64,000 nt of DNA from positions 44,954,869 to 45,018,868 of the forward strand of contig LS997562.1 of NCBI GenBank assembly GCA_000469685.2, read 5' to 3'. Source of the stretch: Haemonchus contortus (taxonomy: Eukaryota; Nematoda; Chromadorea; Rhabditida; Trichostrongylidae). The notes under the pieces were generated by a model that searched no databases, was not told the DNA's origin, and saw only the letters and a program-made list of their open reading frames with translations. The translations under genes were made by a program, and so were the position numbers. Positions 24,901-36,900 of this stretch are shown piece by piece. Position 1 is the stretch's first letter; each line of letters opens with the position of its first letter.

Positions 24901-27900
24901 AACCTAATAATTGATCAAATTTTTCCTAATTTACCAAAGTTGAATAGAAATTAGAATTATGTTTTCATATTTATCACTGGTCCTTTGCTCTTGATGACGG
25001 TCGATCATCGTAGGTTTCACTTGGCTTTGGTAAGCCGATTCTCAGTAATCTCAAGAGTAAGCTAAACGAGACCTCTCAAGGGCGAAAACGTTGACAGCCA
25101 GCTGGCTGCGATGTTGTGCATTTGCCGGGTTGGCGAGCTTGTTCGGCGTGTGAAATAAGCCACGAGTATGATACATTTAAACAATCGTTTCAGGTGTTCG
25201 AGCACCAACGTGAGTTGGCGCTGTCGTTGATTGAACGGCTACCGATCTCTGCTGATGGTACTGATGTTGCTGTGGGAATCGTCAGCTTCACTGCCACACC
25301 CATAATTAGACTCCCGTTAGGACTAGGGAGAGATAAAGCGGTAATCCGGACTACTTACAATTTTTCAATGTTGTTTGATTTTTTGCTAGCTTTTTCTTGA
25401 AAATTCTTACAAATTTCTTTTTGTCGTTTTAGAATGGAATTCTAATGTAGAATATCGCTAATTCTTATATTTAAACATGGCTGTTTTTCAAATCCGACTT
25501 CTTACTGCATAGTTTTTCTTACATTGAATGGGGGGAATTTTGGTTCATCCATAAGACCTTAGACTCTATTCGCCCAACATAGCTCTTGTCCATATGAGAT
25601 AAAAATGCCAAATAAAGGATAAAGGATAAAGTTTTTGGCGTTAATAAACCCCTTCTGAGGGGTGCGCCCCGTAGTCGACATCCATTCAGAATCGTGGTGA
25701 CGTAATGAGTGCGTATGTGGCCCATACGATGACGTACATACGGTGACCAGCCGATGTACAAGTCGGTGCTTCATTCCTGCCAGACAAATTTAGCCAATTA
25801 ACCGACCCCGGAGGGCTGGAAGGCTTGGCTGGCCTAGGCGAATATCGATCCGAGATTCGAACCTGTTACCATGCGTGTGGGAAGTGCACCAATTGTCAGT
25901 ACCTCCCAAAAACGCCTAATATAGACACGAATTCTTATGAATGCATGAGCAAAAGCAAGATGGTGAACCTTTCTATCTCATTCTCAGTGACTGTGTAAGC
26001 GTTGGTAGGCCATTTTTTATCAGTGGCATTGAAGCCAAATTAATCATATCAAATCTATCTGGTACACATCTAGAAATGGAAAACTTACTGGAAGCGTAAG
26101 ATCAGCGAATGAACAGTCAAACCAGTGAATGGTTAGGTCAATAGTTTTTCATAATATGGACGACTACCGAAGTATCTTCAATGATAACATAATAATTTGA
26201 TTTGCTCGATTTCCTTGTTTACTTTAACATGTTCATTGTTCGTCTGGGTTCGAGACAATAAGCAAATTATTTCAAGAAACTTATTCATGAGCATTATCCA
26301 GCGGTGTTCCAAGTGACTTGATGTCAAATTTAGGCAATTCGTTCTACCATTGAATCGATTGAGTATCGCGGTGGCTCCACGCTAACAGCCCAGGCGGTCG
26401 ATCTCAGCATCGACGATCTACTTCGTGGCCGCCGCCCCGATGCGATCCAGGTTTGGGCTGCTTTCATTGAGTTCTCCTTGCCCTCTAGCGTGATTTACTA
26501 AACTTTTCGTCAAAATTCGAAATTCGGAGTTTGGTGAAATACTGTGGTTAACTGTTTTTTTTTTCAATTTTTCGCTCATTTACCATTCCATAGATTAATT
26601 ATTCGACTTCGTTACTTTCCAAGTTATCAGTTGGCCTCTTGAGTTGAACGCAAAATCTTCAATGAAAAGCATTTGAAATCGATAGTTTCATGTGGATATA
26701 TATCTACTCTCTTCTAATGTGATTTCCACGAACTACTATTATAGTTTCTTTAAATTGGGGCCTTCACATCAATATCCGTTTTTTCCAGAGAGCTTCAACA
26801 ATGAAGCTATCTACAGGGGTGCCCAAAAAAAAGAGACACTTTCACTGCTCGGCTTGTACCACCAATGTAATCAAACTTTATTAAACCCTGACTGAATATC
26901 ACAACCCGCAAAATCAAGAACATATTGTACTCGATCACGTAATTCTTCAGTGGCCTTCCGCACGGACAAAATCGAAGGTTTTTGCCACGCAAATTTGATG
27001 TCGTCTGAGGTCGGCGAGATCGGCTCGTCCCCACGACGTCGTAGACCATTGCGGAGTTGTCGGGGCTACAGGAAGTCAGCGGTCTTCCAGATCTTAAGCG
27101 ACGACTTCCAGAAATCTGTCCGTGAGCGACTCGATTGAGAAAGTTGCGTATCTGCTTGTTGCCGACCGATATCCCATAAGTCGTCTTGAGCGCGTCCGCA
27201 ATGGCAGACGGCTTCATATTTTGATGCCGATATAGGAACCACATGGGTTATTGCCTCCTTTCATCAAGCAACATTCTTAGTACAATTTACTCAATCACAT
27301 TCTTCTGCTGCTTCAATCGGTGCGACGTATTCCGCCCTGGATTAGGCCCATGCATGGTGTCTCTTTTTTTTTGGGCACCCCTGTATATCATCGAGTACTT
27401 TATCTGTTTTTGCAGTCGAAGTACTGAGTGAAAATAGTTCACGTTAGTTTTAATTTACCTTTCAAAGGTTGGAAAGCGGAACTGTGATGGAGGACAGTAC
27501 ATCGATGGCGAAAAAAGCGAGAAAATCCGCTTTGTTCGCTACCGGTGCACTGAGGTATTGCAATGGGGGTTGTATGATATCACCGTGACGAAAACGGCAT
27601 GGAAGAGTATTCGGACGAGATTTCATTTGTTGGAATGAAGTAAATAGCTGACAACATTGAGTCAAAATTGTCCAAAGCATTTTAGGAAGGCTGTTTCCAC
27701 TTTTACCTTGGGTTATGAGAAGTTGTTTGAATCTCCAACGTTGGTGTCCCTAGTAAATGGTGGAGCCTCGTAAGTTTTTAGATGTGGCATACAGCCGATA
27801 TAGCCTTTGGGCCTCCTAACGAATTCTAGGCCATTTCCGATCTGATAGGCCACATAGTGGTAGTCTGGGAGCAAGAGATTCGTCCTGGAGCGTATCTTGA

Positions 27901-30900
27901 AATCATTTTATCGTAAGCTGTGATTTAGAGCTGGTCGTGGTGATATCAAAGACTATTAGACTAATTCAATTACCCATTTAGCGGCTGGAGAATTGAACTA
28001 TATCCCATCGATAGCTTTTTCCAAATGTCCTTCGAAATATATACAGGAGAAGAAACACTGGGCAAACTTAACATACAGAATTCTTCAGGTGGTCGTGTTG
28101 ATGAATGATGGCTTCTCACAAGACGAATGGGATCGTGTACTGTCAAGCAGCGGACGTCTTGCTTCCACGAAATCTGAGCTATTTGGAGTAGCACTTGGCA
28201 ATGAGGTTTCCCAATTTTTAGTTTCCCGTTCATCACTTTGACAAACTTAGCTCATTAACAAGTATTATGCTCAAGTCGAAGTTTTGCATTTGGAAACTTC
28301 TATGAAAGCCTGTGTTCCCTATGAGTGATCTGTTACAGGCTGCTTTCATAGTCTACGATTTGGCCCGCGCGCGAGCGATCGAGCGATTGGGGCGGCGCTT
28401 GCCCGCGGCATCGACCAAGATACAGTTGTAAACAGGGGCCAAGCGCCGCCCCCTAATTGCTCGATCGCTCACTCGCTAGCGGATCAAATCGTGGACTATG
28501 AAAGCAACCACAGCTGCTATTTGCAGTGGTGAATTAGTTGAGTTGCCGGTGGGACCTTATGTAGTCAAGTTGTTATCGGCTTCCCGAAGTTAAGCATAAA
28601 GTGTTCTTAGAAATCCCCTCCAGCACTCTAGTATCTGATTATTGTTGCAAAAGCCTACAAAACTGTCCCCACTATTACTTAGGGAAGAACCTTGAAAGTA
28701 TTTTGCATTCATCATTTAAAAATAAGATAGTGCTTCGGGCGATTTCTGTGGCTGCACTTCTGATAAGGCCTTCCAACGTTGGTACATTCGTAAACAAAAC
28801 TTTTTGTAATGTGAATGCAATACAACACTAGTAGGCTGTCTTCCATATTCTTCATTCATCGCAGAAGGAAGACTTCTACTTTTCAGGTCGATTTGCGAGA
28901 ACTGGAGCGGTATATCGGCCGTGATGATCGAATCTATAGAGATGGATCAACTGAGAAGTCAGTCATAGCTTTTCGCCGTAGAGTCCTTCTCAAGATAATT
29001 AAAATCAGACAGATCTCATGTCTTCATTTTTACTTTGTACCTTTGGAAGATAAGGAAATACGCGTAAGTCCAAGGCTGACCGTTTTTGTTGTGAAAAAGC
29101 ATCTCATCATGTCCATCTTTCTCTTATCCGCATTTATAGTGCAGTGTTCAACCCTATTCCTTGAAAACTCGTTTCCAACTATTCCAAACCGAAAATCTTC
29201 TTATTGACTATTCTTTTTTTTGGGCAACCCATATATTTTTAGAAATGTGCCGGGTCGCCCTGCTTATGTAAGGCCCATTGCTTACTTCGTTATAAAATGT
29301 AGTTAGGGGGAGGCAAAAGGGAATCGGAATTTCGAGCTCCGTTAACGAACGGAGATCAGGGATGCCGTTGCTCACGCCACTGAATCGAAGATCGGAGAAG
29401 GGAAGAGGGGGCGAACAACTTATGCGGTATTGTGATGACCGTAAAGTAGGGCGGTTACTAACTAGATCTTCCAGACGAACAGCACGACGGCCCCCAGTGC
29501 GACAGTCAGACATTTTCACGAAAGCTCTAAACGAACGCTGCTATGCCTCGTGCCCCCAGCGAGGACGATCTTTTCTTCTTTGCCATGGTTCCGTCAATCA
29601 TCGACTTTGCGCGAGCCAGGGTAGTCCACCGACAAGGAAGGTGTTCGAGGGAAGAATGGATCTACGGGTTGCTTGAACTCGGTCCCCTTAATTGTGGCGA
29701 CGCGCCTATTTTTCTGCCCTCGTCTATCGCATTTCCGTTTAATCCAGTCTTTAACTCATGTGCTTGTCTGAACAATGGGACCTTCACACCTCTCCCTCGT
29801 GTCTTTCACCCAGAGTGTTTTACTCTGCCCTCTAACCTTCGCTGTCAGGGACGCAGCGGAAGTTCACGTAGTCACTTAACCGAAGAATGAAGACGTTACT
29901 GGTGCCCACTCGAGAAAATCGATGATCGACGGGACAGAACGTGACACAGATGATACAATAGAGGACGGGGGAGATGTAGTGACGAGTGGCACACTATCAC
30001 ATGTGCTTGGTTAGAGTTCCCACTCCGGATCGATACTCGGTCAGGCCGATCAACCGTCCCATCCCTCCGTAGTCTCGTTCGGGAGGATGGGAACCCCAAC
30101 CTTTACATCGACTGGACACCGTCATTTATTGTATAATTTATATACGCATCCGAAAACTCCACTACGATTGCAAAAGGAAGTAGATTGCGGGGGTGTATTC
30201 TGCTAACATGATTCATTAGTGCCAAGAGACTTTATTTTCTCATCTAAGTAGGAAGAAGTTCATTCATCTATGAATTTTCAGAAAGATCTAGAATAGATGT
30301 CTCATTAATTTGTAGTTCAGGTTTTTAAATGATGTAGTCTCGCTGCTGAAAGGTGAAAAGGATTGTATCGAAACGAAGGTCCACAGAGAGGTACAGAGAA
30401 TGAATCTTAACTTGTATTGGCCTTGACTTTCCCGTCTTTTCTTTATTAATCTGTCAATTTCATGTCATTTTCGAATAGTGTTATTCTTGTAATTCAGAGT
30501 ACTATTCCACAACAGCACTCACCCTCGGACGAGTGTGCTAAGCCGGGTTTGGATCTCGTCGTCATCTTTGATAACACAGAGAAAAACGTTCGCAAACGTG
30601 ACTCATCGATCAACTCGAATCGATATCTCCTTCTGGATGTGCTCGGTTAGAGAATTCCTTTTCATTACCAGCATGATATTAGCAAGACAAAAGCCCACTC
30701 TATTTCGTCACTTTCTTGACCGGTTATTGTTAGGCTTTTGTTGTGCTCATCAGTCAACGACACAGGTTACGACAGGAAAAACCTCTACTAAACCTCATGC
30801 TTCATTGGTCATTTTGCTTGATCGAAAACCTTTCAGGCTCGCTGAAATCCGGTGCTCGTGTTCGTGTTTCGGTAGTCTCTTTTGGTGATACGCCAAAGAT

Positions 30901-33900
30901 TACACTGGACTTCACAGACATTTCCGAAAGGGATAGAATTTTCGCTGAGGTATGCTTTCGACCAACTGGTCAAATAGTAGTTTGAATCGAAACAGTCTCC
31001 TCAGTACTCACTTTTCTCCATTAACCTACCTACCAAGTTAAATTATTATATATGAGGAAATGAGAAATGAAGCTGGGTTCTCCATATCACTACCTTTATC
31101 GTAACAATAAGGTTTTGCGGACTGACAGGCCACATACAGGCCCTTGTTCTCAGAAAAATCAAGCCACGGTGCAGTGGAAAGCACTTCTTAGTTTAGTCCT
31201 TTCTTAGTTTCCCTTTTATCCATTTATCTCTCATATTTATAAAGCAGTAACTTTGTGTGTCGATTTGTCGGTTTGTCGGTCTGTCGGTCCGGTCCGCAAA
31301 TGCTTACGATTACGATAAAAATAGTGATATGAAACTCAGCTCTATTCCTCATTTCCTTCTTATATATGGAGCTGTAACGTGGCAGGTAGATTAATGGAGA
31401 AGCGTAAGTACTGTGGAGTGAAGTGGGCAGTATAGAGTGAAGTGAGCAGTATGGAGTGAAGTGGATATTTCGAAACTATGATTTCAATTCGTACTGGCAT
31501 CGGGCTATGTGTAACCAAACAAAAATCGGAGGTGATAATGTAGTTGGGAGACCTTTTTTTTGACGTTGAGTGCTAGACCCCCACCCGTTCACTGTAATTT
31601 CTAACTATTAGGTTGTATGGTAAGTTTTTGCCGTTTCTACACACGCGCCATATAAATTCAAATTTTGACGGCTATCAAATCAGACCAATCCATGCGTTGT
31701 GCTCCTTAGGTGAGTCATTGATTGACCTTTCCGTCAGAGCACTTTTCACGAAATTTTGTAAAGATTTTAAGATCTTCAAGAATTTTTTTCCAAGATGGAT
31801 AAGACTGCTTTTCGAAGGGGGACGGAACTTACTGCGTCCGAGGATGCGCGCGGCAAATTGCGCGGCGAAGTGCGTGGTGATTCGAACGACTCTGGCGCCT
31901 AACATTAGGGCCCAAATTTGAAGTAGAGTAGATTGTTAGTATCAGCTGACCCCACTAAACTATTGTACTTGAAGTTTGTACCTCGATAACAGGCGCCAGA
32001 GTCGTTCGAATCACCACGCACTTCGCCGCGCAATTTGCCACGCGCATCCTCGGACGCACGTAAGTACCCATACCCCTTTTCGAACGGTTTTACTTAACGA
32101 GCTTATGCTATGTGGAACTGCGAAGGAGGCAGCCACAAACATCAACGTTGCATGGGAAAAAGGCTCTGCATCGTAGCGAACGGTTCGTCACTGGTTTTAG
32201 AATTGAAAAACGAAGACGAGTAAATGAAAGGCAAAGAGCGAGTTGGTCGACCGTCGCTAGTTGATCACAATGATTTGCCAAGAGCAGTCGGAAAAGATCA
32301 ACGTCAACCATTGAAGTAGACTGCCAATCATATGGGCGTTCCCCATACAAACGTGATTGACCATCTCAAGCAGCTTGGATTAGTGAAGAAACTTGGCAAC
32401 TGAGTGCCACACCAACTTACGGTGCAGCATCAATTGATCGCCTGAAATTTCAAGTTCCTTGCTGGGGAGGAATGATATTGAACCGTTTCTACGTCGTATT
32501 GCACCGTGTGATTAGAAAGAATCGTATATGACATTAGAAAACGTGGATAGGTGTAGATGAGCCTTCAGGACCCTTTCCCAAGCCATTTCCACGCGTCAAG
32601 AAGACAATGATCGCAGTTTGGTGGTCTAGCCAAGGTTTGATCCACTACTCGTTTCTTCGTCCAATCAAACCATTTCTGAATAGTCTTACTGTGATTAAAT
32701 TCACGGGGTGTACATGAGCCTAGGGCCGACGCAGCCAGCACTAGTGAATCGAATGCTTTTGCACGACAGCGGTCGACCGCATGTGTCACAAGTCGTCTTC
32801 CAGAAGTTGAACGAGCTGCGGATCGAACCTTAATCGGCCCTACTCATCAGGCCTGTCACACAACTCACTTCCATTTATTCGAAGGTCTGGACAACTTCTC
32901 AAAGGATCGAGAATTCAAAAATCGAAGCGGCTTGAAGCTGCCTTTCTCGAATTCTTGGAATACACATCACCGGAATTTCATGAGAAAAGAATAAGCAAGC
33001 TTTTGCTACGTTGGCAAAGATGTGTAGAATCGAATGGGCTTATATTGAATGAAAATGTTCTTTTTGTGATGAGTTACGACTTTTTAAAAATTAGCTGTCA
33101 AAACGGCAAGAACTTTCCTCACAACCTAATACATACTTTGTACAAATAAGGAGCGATGCCCGGCGTAAGCCGTGCGACTCGACTGAATCATAAAATTCAC
33201 TTAGATTTTAAGTAGTAGCTCGAGGTATCATGGAGGAAGTACATTTTGTGATTATCCTACTTTGGTCTGTAGAATTTTGCTCATTTAGGAAATTCATTTT
33301 TCAGATCGAATCTATTAGAGCAGTCCGTACACAACCATCATACGCCGAAGCGATATCTCTAGCGCTTGCAAAAATACAAAACAAGGACCGGTGAGGCAAT
33401 TTTCGCTTAGTACCACTTCAAAAATAAACCATCAGAATGTCACCTTTTGATATACCACCGCATTGCCAGTTTTGATTTCTTATAGTCTTTTTTCTTTGTT
33501 GCAATTGGGACTTTCTATCTCCTCCCTACCCTATGTCCATATGTCATTTCTACTCGCTACAAATTACATGTAGGTTAGAAACTCCATCCTAAGAGGAAGA
33601 AACCATGCAAAGAACTGTATTTCATTTCTCGAAGGGATGGCCACTTTGAAAAGAAAAAATGGCGAACAGAGAGCGCGTTTGGACAAGGCAAGGGAACAAG
33701 CTTTGTCTCGACGTTTTGTTTCCTTATAGGCTTCCGTTTCTTGAGGTTTCGTGCATTGAACTTATTGTGATTCGAGTGAACGGCTATGAGTACTTTCTCC
33801 AGACAAAAACTTCAAATTTTTTCCGACCATCCCACTTATTCTGACTCGCGCCTCAGGAATGTCAGAATAAATATAATGCTCATCTAAGTGCAAGGTGAAA

Positions 33901-36900
33901 CGATCCACCTGAAATGATTTTTAGTTTGAATCTTCATCATCTCTTCCTATCAAACTACTGACTGTTAATCGTACTGCATTATCTTTCTCATATGAGGCGC
34001 TGGGTGAGCATTGTTGGAGCTTTGATTCAGGGAAGCTACGGCTTCAAACAACATTTTTTTCACGAAATGTTAGACGTGGCAGTTGTGATACTGCTTGAGG
34101 GCACAGTTCACTATAATCCTAATATATCCAGTCTAAATAAAACGATGGAGGTTATGGTGTAGATTAGTGCAAAAATGGCGGAGAAAAAGCGAAAATTGGG
34201 TATTTGAAGTAGCACAAGGCATCAAAAAATAGCATAAGGCTTCAAAAATAGAGGAAAAGGGGATTGAACGAGATCACCACCTGTAGCCGTTTTGGTGTCT
34301 CTCACATAAGCGTACTAGTCGTCGGTGTACCAGTACTCTATGTCTGTGTGTCTGTATGAACGGCCACTTTTGGATAAGTACGTTGACCAATCCGGTTCCG
34401 GAGCCATTATTTGTCGAAGTCGTTTTCGACTTGACATTGCTCCGCGGGTTATCTTCGAATGGGGAGGAGGAAGTATGTGGTTACAACTCCTACCTTCACA
34501 GGTGCAACTAGGGAAGAATCTCAGAAGCCATTTTCATCGTTAACTGTACCTTTAATACAGTTCCGTTTCCATCGACGCATTTTCCGCCTTTTCCGTTTTT
34601 CACCTTTGAAAAGGCTCCTTTATCATGTCCAGTAATTCCTTCTATCGTGACCGGATTGATCAAGACTTCTGTGGCAGTAATACTGAGTAATAATTGTAAT
34701 CAGTACTAAACCCTCTTTTAGTGCTGATGCCCAAACTGCTTTGGTGATTCTTGGAAATGGTAACAGCAAAGATACAGACTCTGTGAGAAATACTGCATCT
34801 TCACGGATTCGTCAGGTAAAGTTTCCGTTTGAGAGTCAGGCAACATTTCGGACATAAGCCTTCCTTCAGGTCCACTGAGATATGAGCTCATTCATAGTTA
34901 CAACAACATAGACCATTAAATAACAGCTTAATAAGAATAACGGTTATTCACACGAGAGTTGAACAGCCGGGTTGGGGATGGAATGGGACATACCGGTTGA
35001 TCTCGGGTTAATACACGTGCAGTGGTAAAGAGATCAGGCCTTCATCACGCTTCTCTGCTGAGTGCGCGTCCTGTAAAGCTCACTGCCACTTTCATCTCCT
35101 TCTTGTTGTTAGTGGGTTCAATTTCCTTATTCTTCCTTCATTTTCCTTTCGACCAGATCTTCTAATTTTTTTCTGCAGATGGAAGCGAAAAGTTGGGGTG
35201 GCCTTCGGCAATATGTGCAATGTATCTAGAAAGGATTTTCGGTGTAACGCTATGGACTGCTCGAAGCTCTTAAATGTTCGCCCATCCTCTTGTGTAGCGG
35301 CCTTGAAGTTCCTCCTATGTGAAATTCGTTATAAGCAAGACATACTAATTTGTATACCACACACTTTTCTTGGCACATATTCTCCACATATATTACAGTT
35401 GGTCAACTCACCAACATATGTTGAGAACATGAGGTGTGCAAGAATAATGTGTGGTATACAAAGTAGTATGCCTTGCTTGTAACAAATTTTGCCTAGGAGA
35501 AATTTCAAGGCCGCGACACAAAAGTATGGGCGACCATCGGAGAGCTTTGCGCAGTCCACAACACTACACGGAAAATCCTTCTTCCAGACATCGTACGCTT
35601 CGCCAACCGCAGAAAAGTTCACCCCAACTTTCCGTTTCCATCCTGCACAGGGAATATCTAGTCGAAAGTAAAATAATAAAAGCGTTAGAAATAAAGAAAC
35701 TGAATCCAATAATTAACAGCAAGGAGGAGATGAAAGTGGCAGTGAGCTTCATATCAATACAGGACATGCACCTAGTGGAGAAGCGTGATGAAGGCCTGAT
35801 CTCTTTACTACTGCACGTATACTAACCCGAGACCTATTGGTACGTCCCATTCCACCCCCAACCTAACGGCTGTTCAACTCTCCTATGAGTAACAGTTATT
35901 CCTATTATATTAGGCTTTTTTATGGTCCATGTTGTTGTAACTATAAATGAGCTTATAATTTAGTGGACCTGAAGAAGGGCTTATGTCCGAAACGTCGTCA
36001 CCCAATAGGGATTGAGACAAAGGCAATAGCTTCACATAGCCAATAGACACAATTTTCAATAGCTTTTGTTCGCTTCCAACTCAATCTGAGTTGAAACTGC
36101 GTTGTGGATTGCGTGGCGACAAATCTATATCGTTGCCGACCTTTTTGACGTCAGCATTACTCGAGCTCCAGAAAATTTGAGTAGTTCCTGAAATATTAGC
36201 CTTTTTAGACGCCAAGTGTGACCTGTTTTGCCGTCGACTCATCGCCATCGACAAACGTCTCCACTCTGGAGCAGTTCACCGGTTCACCGGATCGTGTCTA
36301 TCCTTATGAGAGAACCGCGGAATTCGCAAAAGAGGTTAAACGGCTGGTTAACTCAATGGAAAATGCAAAATGCAAGGTAAATTTGATTCATTGACGACAT
36401 TCGTTGGGGTCTTCACTTTCCTATCTGGAACACCTTTTCCCTTTCAAATCGTTTGAATTCAGATTTAAAAGTTAATTTCATGCAAAACTCTAGCTTTTTT
36501 GTGTTGGCTATTCATGCACCGGCAGGCGCCACGAAACACTTTCATAAGGGATGACCGGAGTAATAATACAAAAAAGTCTGAATTGTGAGGTTTGGGCTAG
36601 TGATGTAGGCGTGGGGCGGTGGTTTCCACCCTGGCATTACTTTCGGTGATTTCTTCGACTGAAGCAATTCCGTATTCAAAATTATCTATCAGAAACCACA
36701 GAAACCATCAGGAATCCTGCTTTTAGGACTTCCTTTCAGCACATCTTTATGTTCTTCTCGGCTTTCTTGCTACTCTTTATTTCTACTTCCTGGGATTTGC
36801 TTATGAGCTAGTACCGTTGAAGCGGCTAAAGATAAAAAATGCTCTGGAACAGAAAGCCTCGGAGTATAAGCACTCTAAGAAGTTACCATTAGACTTACTT

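Larger units (their letters stand above)
23104..28957 (+). other. vWA domain 6
   Basis: Exons 23104-23164 (QIILDASSS, MIDAS intact), 25194-25340 (VAVGIVSFTA), 26334-26450 (YRGGSTLTAQ), 28089-28205 (VVLMNDGFSQDEW and ELFGVALGNE) and 28887-28957 (last helix). Intron 23165-25193 carries a mariner and intron 26451-28088 a 570-bp mini-element. The donor of the last exon (GTCAGT at 28958) and the next acceptor (30500) are the weakest calls of this block. Confidence 0.7.

Noticed and set aside
29543..29890. 115-codon plus-strand frame
   Set aside because: Starts inside the decayed RTE fragment in a different frame and has no domain similarity; a shadow of the element.
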